Source: an uncultured Lentisphaeria bacterium (GTDB taxonomy: Bacteria; Verrucomicrobiota; Lentisphaeria; Victivallales; Victivallaceae). Taken from it: a stretch of 12,005 nt of DNA. The stretch lies in contig CAIJKT010001084.1 of the NCBI GenBank assembly GCA_903821255.1, positions 1 through 12,005 on the forward strand, written 5' to 3'. The position numbers were made by a program, and so were the translations under genes. This document shows, piece after piece, positions 1-7,169 of the stretch (its first letter is position 1; each line of letters starts with the position of its first letter). The notes beneath the pieces were generated by a model. That model saw nothing but the letters and a program-made list of their open reading frames with translations. It was not told the DNA's origin and did not search any database.

Positions 1-9
1 ATTACTATG

Positions 10-37
10 TTTACTTTAACATTTTAAATGTTATAAT
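10..37 (+). promoter_or_regulatory. Putative promoter of the lacI-type gene, possibly leaderless
   Basis: A perfect TATAAT at 32-37 lies 16 bases after TTTACT (10-15, four of six matches to TTGACA). The -10 box ends only seven bases before the ATG at 45, so transcription would begin at or next to the start codon. No Shine-Dalgarno sequence precedes that ATG, which fits a leaderless or SD-less message. No in-frame stop occurs between the window edge and the ATG, so a start further upstream cannot be excluded from the window alone. Confidence 0.45.
17..33. promoter_or_regulatory. 17-bp perfect palindrome in the lacI-type promoter (candidate operator)
   Basis: TAACATTT-T-AAATGTTA is a perfect 8-bp inverted repeat around one central base. 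It fills the spacer and overlaps the first two bases of the TATAAT box, where a bound repressor would block RNA polymerase. It lacks the central CG usual in LacI-family operators, so autoregulation by the downstream gene is only a guess. AT-rich palindromes of this length can also arise by chance. Confidence 0.35.
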
Positions 38-44
38 ATACAAT

Positions 45-1076
45 ATGAAAAGCAATACGGACAAATCGATAGCGGAAATAGCGCGGGAATGCGGCGTAAG
101 CGCAATGACGGTAAGCCGGGCGCTGCGCGGCAACGCGCTGGTCAAAGAGGCCACCCGTCAGAAAATTGTCGCGGTTGCCGAACGGCTTGGTTATATCCGC
201 TCCCCGCGCATGGGGCGGCCGGCGGCGCCCGGCAGTGAACCGGTGTTGAAAGTTCAACTGATTGCCGGAACAATGGGCCGCAGCATGGCGGTATTTCATT
301 CGCGGTTGCTGACGTCGATAGAACAGCAGTTGTCTCAGAACGGTTATGAATGTGTGGTGCGGACCTGCGACGGAAATTATCAGCAGTTTCTGCAACTGCT
401 GGAAAATGTCCGCAATTCAGATGCTGCCGGAACAATGATTGTCGGCAGTTTCGTGACTGAGCAGCTTAAAGCGCTGCTTGAAGCCTGTCCCGGCGCTGTT
501 CTGCTGGACAATCCGGGCGAACCGTCAATCGAAATTTCTTACAGTTCGTTTGCATTCGACAATGGCGAAGCGGCCAGGATTGCGGTACGGCATCTGGCGG
601 ATTGCGGCCGCCGCAAAATTTTACTGGTCAACGGCGATCCGGAACATTTTTTCTCGCGTGAAATAGAGCAGGGATATCGCGAAGCGCTGTCCTGCCGCAA
701 TATAAAAATCAATGAGAAACTGATTTTGCATACTGAATTTACTGCGGATAACGCTTGTGAGATGGTGGTTTCCGCACTCGATGCCGGATTAAAATTTGAT
801 GCGGTATTCACCAATGACGAAATGGCGTCCGGAGTTTACCGGGCATTGCTGGAACGCGGTTTGAAAATACCGCGGGATGTCGCGGTCTGCGGCTGCGACG
901 GACTTCCGATAGGAACGCATCTCTTCCCCAGACTGACGACTGTGGTGCTGGATTATGAGGAACTGGGCAAGATGGCGATAAAATATGTGCTGGAAGCCGG
1001 CGGCAATCGGCGCCAGGTTCCCTGCCGGGTGCGTTTGCTGCCTTCCCTGGAAATCAGGGAAAGCACTGTTTGCTGA
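45..1076 (+). CDS. LacI/GalR-family transcriptional regulator
   Basis: A 343-residue DNA-binding repressor, the normal length for the family. Residues 8-33 form the helix-turn-helix, with the family motif AMTVSRAL (20-27) in the recognition helix, and the hinge runs to about residue 60. The rest is a periplasmic-binding-protein-like sensor domain: FDNGEAARIAV (171-181) and TNDEMASGVYRAL (256-268) are typical conserved blocks, and RLTTV (296-300) is the usual segment near the dimer core. It stands directly upstream of, and in the same direction as, a five-gene catabolic-looking operon, so it is most likely the local repressor with a substrate-derived effector. The ATG at 45 gives a standard N-terminus, but no ribosome binding site is visible before it. 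The effector cannot be read from the sequence. Confidence 0.93.
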   Translation: MKSNTDKSIAEIARECGVSAMTVSRALRGNALVKEATRQKIVAVAERLGYIRSPRMGRPAAPGSEPVLKVQLIAGTMGRSMAVFHSRLLTSIEQQLSQNGYECVVRTCDGNYQQFLQLLENVRNSDAAGTMIVGSFVTEQLKALLEACPGAVLLDNPGEPSIEISYSSFAFDNGEAARIAVRHLADCGRRKILLVNGDPEHFFSREIEQGYREALSCRNIKINEKLILHTEFTADNACEMVVSALDAGLKFDAVFTNDEMASGVYRALLERGLKIPRDVAVCGCDGLPIGTHLFPRLTTVVLDYEELGKMAIKYVLEAGGNRRQVPCRVRLLPSLEIRESTVC

Positions 1077-1091
1077 ATGCCGTATGGCATT
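1076..1091. promoter_or_regulatory. Near-perfect palindrome after lacI (operator or weak hairpin)
   Basis: AATGCC-GTAT-GGCATT matches its own reverse complement at 14 of 16 bases and overlaps the last base of the regulator's stop codon. No T-run follows, so it is a poor intrinsic terminator. As a 16-bp dyad between a LacI-type regulator and the operon it probably controls, it is a fair operator candidate. Confidence 0.35.
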
Positions 1092-1137
1092 GTACATGAA
1101 TTAATGAACCGTTTTTTGTACCAATAATCACATGGGA

Positions 1138-1162
1138 GAACTATCTTATTTTTTGATAGTTC
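1138..1162 (+). promoter_or_regulatory. Leader hairpin upstream of the catabolic operon
   Basis: GAACTATC (1138-1145) and GATAGTTC (1155-1162) form a perfect 8-bp stem with a T-rich nine-base loop. It lies 11 bases before the Shine-Dalgarno site at 1174. No T-run follows the stem, so it is not a terminator. It could act as an operator or as a 5' mRNA stabilising hairpin. An ATG at 1132 is in frame with the next gene, but translation from there would run through this stem. Confidence 0.4.
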
Positions 1163-1173
1163 CCCGCAAATGC

Positions 1174-1180
1174 AGGAGGT
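1174..1180 (+). promoter_or_regulatory. Ribosome binding site that fixes the start of the M24-fold gene
   Basis: AGGAGGT is a near-ideal Shine-Dalgarno sequence five bases before the ATG at 1186. The alternative in-frame ATG at 1132 has no such site and would add 18 residues unlike an M24 N-terminus. Confidence 0.8.
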
Positions 1181-1185
1181 TGCAT

Positions 1186-2355
1186 ATGGGGTATTTAATT
1201 CAACAGGAATCGGAAAAACGTCTGGACAATGTCCGCAAGCTGCTCGAAGCCGAAAAACTCGATCTGGCGCTGGTCTATTATGACGAGTTCAACATCGGCA
1301 ACGGCTGGTACCTGACCGGCTGGTGTCCGCAGTTCGAAAGCGGCGCGGTGCTGATTCCGCGCAAAGGAGCGCCAATGCTTCTCGGCGGCCCCGAGAGCGA
1401 ACCTTTTGCCCAGATGGACAGCGCAATCACCGCCACCCGCAATTTTCCGGTGTTCATGGTGCCGGACGAAGAGTATCCGAACGCCACGATCATTGATTTT
1501 CCCGCATTGTTCGCCGAACTGAAAAAGACGCTTGGCAAAGTCAAACGCGTCGGTCTGGTCGGCGCCGGCAGAATGCCCGCCGCCTGCTATAAAGGCATCG
1601 TTGACGGATTTGCCGGTGTCGAACTGGTGGACATCACCGAAGATTACGTCAAGCTCAGATATAACAAGTCCAAATGGGAAATCGAGCAGATCCGCGCGGC
1701 GTTCAAGCTGGCGGACCATGCCTATGACGCCATGAAAGCTAAAATTGCCGACGGCGTGTCGGAAATAGAAATCGCCGCCGCCGGGGAATTTGCCGTCAGA
1801 AGCCGCGGCGCCAGCGGTTTCGGCTTCAGCGCGATCGTCGGCAGCGGCGTGCGCGCCAACGCCGTCGTGCCGACTGCCAGTTCCAAGAAAGTGCAGAACG
1901 GCGAAATGGTCATGATCGGCCTGGCCCCAAAAGTCAACGGCTACGCCGGAGTCATGGGTGATGCGCTGCCGGTCAACGGCAAATATACCGCCCGGCAGAA
2001 AGAATGCATCAAATATCTGCGCGAAGCGTTCTGCCTGACGAAAGAACAGCTTGTGGTCGGCAGGACCGGCAGGGAAATCGATGCTCCCGCCAGGGCGTAT
2101 TTCAAAAAACATAAATTATCCAAATATCTGGTCTGCCCGTTTGTGCACACCATCGGACTGCATGAGGCGGAATCTCCGTTCTTCGGTCCCGGCAGCAGCG
2201 ATGTGCTGGTTCCCGGCATGACTGTCTGTGTTGACGTCAGCTTCTTCGGGCATCCGGAATTTCACGGTGTCCGCATTGAAACCGGTTATGAAATCACCAA
2301 AAAGGGTGCAGTGCCGTTCAGTCCGAAAATGGACAAAATATGTACAGACATTTAA
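1186..2355 (+). CDS. M24-fold (creatinase/aminopeptidase P-like) hydrolase lacking several metal ligands
   Basis: A 389-residue protein with the two-part layout of the M24B group: an N-terminal creatinase-like domain (about 1-150) and a C-terminal pita-bread domain (about 165-380). By eye, VMIGLAPKVNGY (242-253) aligns with the metallopeptidase segment IDLGAxxxGYxxD, putting Gly245 where the first metal-binding Asp should be; the second Asp is also not in place. The substrate-binding His of the 'PH' motif appears as Thr (VPT, 228-230). His321 in HTIGLHEAES and Glu365 in GVRIE are kept, and Asp350 replaces the usual Glu. Creatinase, from the same fold, works without metal, so this is more likely a C-N or other hydrolase than an Xaa-Pro peptidase. 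It is the first gene of the operon; the next gene begins 13 bases after its stop. Confidence 0.85.
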   Translation: MGYLIQQESEKRLDNVRKLLEAEKLDLALVYYDEFNIGNGWYLTGWCPQFESGAVLIPRKGAPMLLGGPESEPFAQMDSAITATRNFPVFMVPDEEYPNATIIDFPALFAELKKTLGKVKRVGLVGAGRMPAACYKGIVDGFAGVELVDITEDYVKLRYNKSKWEIEQIRAAFKLADHAYDAMKAKIADGVSEIEIAAAGEFAVRSRGASGFGFSAIVGSGVRANAVVPTASSKKVQNGEMVMIGLAPKVNGYAGVMGDALPVNGKYTARQKECIKYLREAFCLTKEQLVVGRTGREIDAPARAYFKKHKLSKYLVCPFVHTIGLHEAESPFFGPGSSDVLVPGMTVCVDVSFFGHPEFHGVRIETGYEITKKGAVPFSPKMDKICTDI

Positions 2356-2368
2356 GGAATATTCAGTC

Positions 2369-3259
2369 ATGAAAACTGAATTTGATGTGGTTTTAGGAAT
2401 CGATATGGAAACCGATATCGGTTCCTTCACCAGCAATTATGAGGGGGTGCGGCACGGTACCCCCCGTCTGCTCGAAATCATGCGGCGGCAGGACGTCCGG
2501 GCCACTTATTTCTGGACCGGCCATGCGGCCGGGAACAATCCTGAAACAGTGGCGGAGGTGTGCGCCGCCGGACATGAAACCGGTTGTCACGGACTGGTGC
2601 ATGAAACGCTGGGCGATCCGATATTTCCGCTGCCCAACAACTGGCCGGTGTTTCCGTTCGAAGTCGAGGGCCGCATCCGCGAAGCGACCCGGATTGTGGA
2701 AAAAATATCCGGCGTCAGACCGGTAAGTTTCCGCTGTCCCCGGCTTTGGGGCAGCACGAAGGTGCTTACCGTGCTGGAGTCGCTGGGCTACAAGTCCGAT
2801 GCCTCGCTGCCGCTTTATTATTACAGAAACCTTTATTATCCCTATCATCCGTCAGAGCATGCATGGACTGAACAGGGCGGCATGAAGATTGTGGAGATTC
2901 CCAACTTCTGCGATCTGACGATGAACAGCAGCGACCCGTATCAGCGCGACCGCGACCAGTGGCCGCTGTTCCGCACCGTCTCTGCGGCGGCCGTGCTGGA
3001 GAAGGCGGACAGTTTTATTGATTATGTCGCAACCAGGGGCAAACGGCCGGTAGTCTGTTTTTATTTTCACCCCTGGGAATTCTATGAAATGCCGCAGGGC
3101 GCGATTGATTACGGCGAAGCAAGTGTCACCCCCCTGCCGTTTATAACGAAAAATTGCGGGGATGTCGCCAGCCGGGAGTTTGTAATTTTGCTGCAGGAAC
3201 TTAAAAAACGCGGCGGAGTTTTTAAAACCGCCGGAGAGGTCGCTGATGAATGGCAGTGA
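2369..3259 (+). CDS. Polysaccharide deacetylase-like (NodB-homology, CE4 superfamily) hydrolase
   Basis: A 296-residue cytosolic protein with no signal peptide. NodB-type motifs appear in order: GIDMETD (10-16) at the place of TFDDG; GHETGCHGLVHE (68-79), giving the metal-binding pair His74 and His78; SFRCPRLWG (120-128) as the R-x-P motif; and FYFHPWEF (231-238) carrying the late catalytic His234. Family members remove acetyl groups from amino sugars or, in the PuuE-like branch, open cyclic amides. A cytosolic location and an M24/creatinase-fold neighbour leave both open. The ATG at 2369 is chosen because AAGGAA (2354-2359) precedes it by nine bases; an upstream in-frame ATG at 2228 lies inside the previous gene. 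It overlaps the next gene by 14 bases. Confidence 0.85.
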   Translation: MKTEFDVVLGIDMETDIGSFTSNYEGVRHGTPRLLEIMRRQDVRATYFWTGHAAGNNPETVAEVCAAGHETGCHGLVHETLGDPIFPLPNNWPVFPFEVEGRIREATRIVEKISGVRPVSFRCPRLWGSTKVLTVLESLGYKSDASLPLYYYRNLYYPYHPSEHAWTEQGGMKIVEIPNFCDLTMNSSDPYQRDRDQWPLFRTVSAAAVLEKADSFIDYVATRGKRPVVCFYFHPWEFYEMPQGAIDYGEASVTPLPFITKNCGDVASREFVILLQELKKRGGVFKTAGEVADEWQ

Positions 3260-4205
3260 GCTGATCGAACTGTTTAAAAAAGGCGGCAAGCGCTGCCATA
3301 TTATCGGCACCGCCGAAAATGGCGTCATTGCCGGGCTTGATCTGGAAGGCCGTTTGTATACGGTGATGGACGGTACGGTAATGAACCGGGTAAACCCTGC
3401 CGCCGTGCTTGGCATAACCACCCGTTCGGGATACTTGAATCCAGGCGGCGACGGCTTATGGCCCGCCCCGGAAGGAACTTGTCTGGGCTATCAGTACGGA
3501 ACCGGCAGCTGGCGAGTGCCGCCGGGGCTTGCCGGAGCCAGATTTCTGGTAACCGGACAAACTGCGGGCCGGGCGCGGATCGAAGCTGAAATCGACCTGG
3601 TCAACGCTTCCGGGCTGGGAGTTCCGGCGATTTTTAGCCGGGATGTTTCGGTCGGTCCGGACAACAATTGCCTGACGGTTAAAGTTATTGAATCTATTCA
3701 ATATGCCGGTGCGCGCACTCTTAATCGTGAGGAATGCATATTGGCCCCGTGGACGCTTTGCCAGTTTGACTGCGGACCGGGCTGCGAAGTAGTGTTTCCG
3801 GCAGCCGGAGACGCGGACATATGGGATCTGTACGATCCCAGTGATGATTGCCGTTACATAAAAGACGGCCTGGTTCATACCCGGACCGATGCTTCCAGAC
3901 GCTATCAGATCGGAATCGGTGAAGCTGTTCCGTGGATCAAGCTCCACCTGCCGCATAAAAAGCTTGAAATTAAGCGGTCCGCATCCAAACTGCCGGGAAA
4001 TATGGATTATATTGACATCGCGGACGCATCGCCGTCAACGAGGCCGTCGGATAAAGGAACCCGTTACAGCGTGTACAGCGATATGAACGGGTTTATGGAG
4101 ATCGAGGCCGCCGGCGGCTGTCCGCACATGCTGGAGCCCGGCGTGGTATTGTCGGTTGAAGTTGTAACTGAATATCGGAGCGTGGAGCGTAAAGATGAAG
4201 CATAA
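3246..4205 (+). CDS. Mutarotase-like beta-sandwich protein of unknown function
   Basis: A 319-residue protein, rich in predicted beta strands, with no signal peptide. The block YLNPGGDGLWPAPEGT (63-78), followed by WRVPPGL (89-95), resembles uncharacterised galactose-mutarotase-like families (the DUF4380/DUF6786 kind), where a G-G-x-x-L-W-P-x-P-E motif is prominent. FMEIEAAGG (283-291) fits the closing strands of such a sandwich. A role in sugar anomer handling or carbohydrate binding is plausible but not shown. GGAGAGG (3233-3239) six bases upstream supports the start. Its first 14 bases overlap the deacetylase-like gene and its last 11 overlap the dehydrogenase gene, so the three are probably translated together. 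Confidence 0.7.
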   Translation: MNGSELIELFKKGGKRCHIIGTAENGVIAGLDLEGRLYTVMDGTVMNRVNPAAVLGITTRSGYLNPGGDGLWPAPEGTCLGYQYGTGSWRVPPGLAGARFLVTGQTAGRARIEAEIDLVNASGLGVPAIFSRDVSVGPDNNCLTVKVIESIQYAGARTLNREECILAPWTLCQFDCGPGCEVVFPAAGDADIWDLYDPSDDCRYIKDGLVHTRTDASRRYQIGIGEAVPWIKLHLPHKKLEIKRSASKLPGNMDYIDIADASPSTRPSDKGTRYSVYSDMNGFMEIEAAGGCPHMLEPGVVLSVEVVTEYRSVERKDEA

Positions 4206-4941
4206 AACTGCACTTGTCACCGGCGCATCCAATGGAATCGGAAAATCAATCGCGCTGATGCTGGCGGGGGAGGGCATTGATGTCGCGATCAGTTATTTCA
4301 GCGACGAAAAAGGCGCGGAGGATACTAAAAAAAAGATTGAAAGCCTGGGTGTAAAGGCATTGGTAATACAGGCGGATACGGGCAGGGCAAAAGATATTGA
4401 TATGCTTGTGGCAAAGACGCTGGAGACATTTTCTAAAATCGATATCCTTGTGAACAATGCCGGAATTTTTCTCAGCAGCGATTTCTTTGAAATCTCGGAA
4501 GAAATGTTCGACCGCACGATTGATGTAAACCTGAAAGGCTGTTTCCTGATGATGCAAAAAGTCGCCAGGCATATGGTGCAAAATGGCATTCACGGACGGA
4601 TAGTCAATATTTCATCTGCGCTCGCAGTCACCGGCTGTGAATTTCATCCGCACTACGCCGCATCCAAGGCAGGCGTAAATATGCTGACCAAGGCCGGAGC
4701 CCATTCGCTGGCGCCACATGGCATCACCGTTAACGCCATCATGCCGGGCACGATTGAAACGAATGCCAACAGGATACAGTTGAGCGATGAAGCGACAGCC
4801 CGGGAGATACTGTCGCGCACTCCGTTGAAGTCATACGGCAAGCCGGAGAATATTTCAGAAGCCGTGAAATACTTTATTTCAGAGAATGCCGGCTGGACGA
4901 CAGGAAGCATACTGGCCGTGGACGGCGGCTATCTGGCTTAA
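4195..4941 (+). CDS. Short-chain dehydrogenase/reductase (SDR, FabG-like)
   Basis: A 248-residue classical SDR of standard length. TGASNGIG (9-16) is the dinucleotide-binding glycine motif and NNAG (87-90) the structural motif. Asn112, Ser141, Tyr154 and Lys158 (YAASK) give a complete catalytic tetrad, and the C-terminal block TGSILAVDGGY (236-246) is typical. It should oxidise or reduce an alcohol/ketone with NAD(H) or NADP(H). Inside this operon, a sugar or sugar-derived alcohol is a more likely substrate than a fatty-acyl intermediate, but the sequence does not say. GGAG (4184-4187) seven bases before the ATG supports the start, which overlaps the end of the preceding gene by 11 bases. Confidence 0.93.
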   Translation: MKHKTALVTGASNGIGKSIALMLAGEGIDVAISYFSDEKGAEDTKKKIESLGVKALVIQADTGRAKDIDMLVAKTLETFSKIDILVNNAGIFLSSDFFEISEEMFDRTIDVNLKGCFLMMQKVARHMVQNGIHGRIVNISSALAVTGCEFHPHYAASKAGVNMLTKAGAHSLAPHGITVNAIMPGTIETNANRIQLSDEATAREILSRTPLKSYGKPENISEAVKYFISENAGWTTGSILAVDGGYLA

Positions 4942-4977
4942 AATATACAAACACACAAACACAGAGTGGAAATAAAA

Positions 4978-7140
4978 ATGAATGTGAATGATCTGCCTCG
5001 CGGTGAAACGAAAAAAGCTTTGTATTTTCCGCATTTCCCGACACGCCTTCAGGCGGTTGTCTGGCGCAACTGGGGTCTGGTTCCAGTGGAAAAGCTGGCG
5101 CGGGTGCTTATGGCGTCGCCGGCGCAGATTGAAGAACTTGCTTCGGATATGGGTTTGCGTAAAGACGACAGTCTGTGTCCGGTGTGGCATGAACGCGGAT
5201 ATATCACCATCATCCGGCGCAACTGGCATTTGCTGCCTTATGAACAGTTGCTGGCGTTGCTGGATTTTACTCCTGATGAATTGGCGTATATACTCAAGGA
5301 GGATGATTTCTTATGGCATAAATTAGGGAACATGAAACCCGAAACCGCTCCGGTTTCATATGCTCCGTTTACCGCGGAGGAAACGCGGCAGACGGCTGTT
5401 TTGAAAGCCGCAATCTCGAAATATTGTTCAGATGATCAAACCGCTCAGGACAAACCGTTCGAATTTTTAAAACGATATGGCGATAATGCCAAAAAGAATT
5501 CGATAGCCGGAGATCGCCGATCCGGCCTGCGCCTGACTTATTCCTACTCGGCGGTTTACGGCGATCCGCTGCTCAATGAAAATCTTGATCCATACCCGGA
5601 CGGTTTGCTGGCGGATTACGCTGCCACCGGAATCAATGCGGTATGGTTGCAGGGTACGCTTTATACTCTGGTGCCGTGGCTGGGCGAATCAAAATACTCA
5701 GACGGCTGGCAAACCCGTCTGGCCAATCTTGGAAAATTGTGCAGAAAAGCTGAAAAATATGGTATCAGGGTTTATCTGTATTTGAACGAACCGCGTTCGA
5801 TGCCGCCGGATTTTTTTGAAACTCATCCGGATTGGCGCGGAGTGCCGTCCCGTGACGGCCTGAGCTTTACCCTGTGCACCAGCAAAGCGCCGGTGCTTGA
5901 CGCCCTTAAAGACGGAATTTCCGAACTGTTCCGCAGGGTGCCGGAACTTGGCGGAATACTTACCATCACCATGTCGGAAAACTTGACCAACTGCTGTTCC
6001 CGGCCGCAGGATATCGTTACTCCGTGCCCATTGTGTTCAAAGCGCGGTCCGGCGGCAGTCGTGGCGGAATTAAACCGGGCGCTGGCCGAAGGCGCTCACC
6101 GGATAAAACCTGATGCTGACTTCATTGCATGGACCTGGGCCTGGGCGCCGGAATGGGATGAACAGGCGGTGGCGCTGTTGTCCAAAGACGTGAAGCTGAT
6201 GTGTGTCAGCGAAACCGCATTGCCCACCGACGCGATGGGAATACCCGGTTCCGTGATAGATTACTCCATTTCAAAGGTCGGACCGGGGCCGATTGCACTG
6301 AGATTATGGCGGAAAGCCGCGGAGTGCGGGATTGAAACCGTCGCTAAAGTCCAACTGAACAATACCTGGGAATGCTCGGCGGTTCCTTATATTCCCGTGC
6401 CGGGACTGGTGGAACAACATCTGCGCAATCTTGAAGCGGCAGGGGTCGGGAATTTGATGTTGAACTGGACCCTGGGCGGCTATCCGGGCGGCAATCTGGA
6501 ACTTTTGAAACAGCCGAAAGAAAAGCTGGCCATTGAGAAATACGGCAGCGGATGTGCGGAATCTGTTTTGAAAGCGTGGGGCTGCTTTGACCGGGCATTC
6601 GTCGAATTCCCATTGAACAGTACGCCGCAACTTTACACTGCTCCGCAGAATTTCGGGCCGATGAATCTGCTTTTTGCAAAGCCGTCCGGCTATACGGCAA
6701 CCATGCTTGGCCTGCCGTATGATGATCTCGCAACATGGCGCGGAAATCATTATCCGGAGGATATTTTCGAAGAGCAGTTCAGAAAATTAAGCACCGGCTG
6801 GGCGGATGGACTGGAACAGCTCAAACAGGCTCGGAAAATAGTTGCTCCTGAAAACGCCGCGGCATTGGCCGACCTGATGAATGTCGCAGAGGCGGCTTAC
6901 TGCCATTTCCGCAGCACTTACCTGCAAATCAGATTTGTCCGGCTGCGCGGTTCCGGCGGCAGAGACGCTGTTTTGAGTATACTGGACGAGGAAATTGAAC
7001 TGGCCGGGCGGCTGATTGAAGTGGTAATGCGCGATTCCCGCATCGGCTTTGAAGCCAGCAACCACTATTATTACACCGTCGCCGATCTCAAGGAGAAAAT
7101 CATCAACTGCGAGTTTATCAGGACTTCATATCTGCCGTGA
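4978..7140 (+). CDS. Large putative TIM-barrel glycoside hydrolase-like protein with duplicated N-terminal motif
   Basis: A 720-residue cytosolic protein with no signal peptide; not assigned to a named family. The N-terminus has two copies of a helical motif, RNWGLVPVEKL (30-40) and RNWHLLPYEQL (81-91), 51 residues apart. From about 180 the pattern suggests a TIM barrel: INAVWLQG (219-226), IRVYLYLNEP (263-272), ILTITMSEN (327-335) with a possible acidic catalytic residue at Glu334, and NLMLNWTLGGYPGG (492-505). A CPLC pair (350-353) followed by FIAWTWAW (382-389) recalls uncharacterised GH20-like or DUF4838-type proteins. The C-terminal part (about 590-720) looks helical. The start at ATG 4978 is preferred because AGTGGA lies seven bases upstream; an in-frame GTG at 4966 would add four residues. 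Last gene of the operon, followed at once by a terminator. Confidence 0.75.
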   Translation: MNVNDLPRGETKKALYFPHFPTRLQAVVWRNWGLVPVEKLARVLMASPAQIEELASDMGLRKDDSLCPVWHERGYITIIRRNWHLLPYEQLLALLDFTPDELAYILKEDDFLWHKLGNMKPETAPVSYAPFTAEETRQTAVLKAAISKYCSDDQTAQDKPFEFLKRYGDNAKKNSIAGDRRSGLRLTYSYSAVYGDPLLNENLDPYPDGLLADYAATGINAVWLQGTLYTLVPWLGESKYSDGWQTRLANLGKLCRKAEKYGIRVYLYLNEPRSMPPDFFETHPDWRGVPSRDGLSFTLCTSKAPVLDALKDGISELFRRVPELGGILTITMSENLTNCCSRPQDIVTPCPLCSKRGPAAVVAELNRALAEGAHRIKPDADFIAWTWAWAPEWDEQAVALLSKDVKLMCVSETALPTDAMGIPGSVIDYSISKVGPGPIALRLWRKAAECGIETVAKVQLNNTWECSAVPYIPVPGLVEQHLRNLEAAGVGNLMLNWTLGGYPGGNLELLKQPKEKLAIEKYGSGCAESVLKAWGCFDRAFVEFPLNSTPQLYTAPQNFGPMNLLFAKPSGYTATMLGLPYDDLATWRGNHYPEDIFEEQFRKLSTGWADGLEQLKQARKIVAPENAAALADLMNVAEAAYCHFRSTYLQIRFVRLRGSGGRDAVLSILDEEIELAGRLIEVVMRDSRIGFEASNHYYYTVADLKEKIINCEFIRTSYLP

Positions 7141-7169
7141 TGTAATTTCTTTCGTCAGATTACATTTTT
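7141..7169 (+). terminator. Rho-independent terminator of the left operon
   Basis: TGTAATTT (7141-7148) pairs with AGATTACA (7157-7164), including one G-T pair, around an eight-base loop, and five Ts follow (7165-7169). It begins directly after the glycosidase-like gene's stop and fills the 28-base gap to the converging permease gene. The other strand has no T-run, so it should stop only plus-strand transcripts. Confidence 0.65.

Noticed and set aside
1132..1185. Upstream ATG start for the M24-fold gene
   Set aside because: No Shine-Dalgarno site precedes it and the extra residues fall over a leader hairpin; AGGAGGT points to the ATG at 1186.
1195..2112. Long open frame (305 codons) on the minus strand opposite the M24-fold gene
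   Set aside because: It lies wholly antisense to a recognisable protein with a strong ribosome binding site; its translation shows no family pattern, and long antisense frames are common opposite G/C-ending codons.
2228..2368. Upstream start of the deacetylase-like gene
   Set aside because: These codons overlap the end of the M24-fold gene in another frame and do not resemble the deacetylase N-terminus; the ATG at 2369 has its own ribosome binding site.
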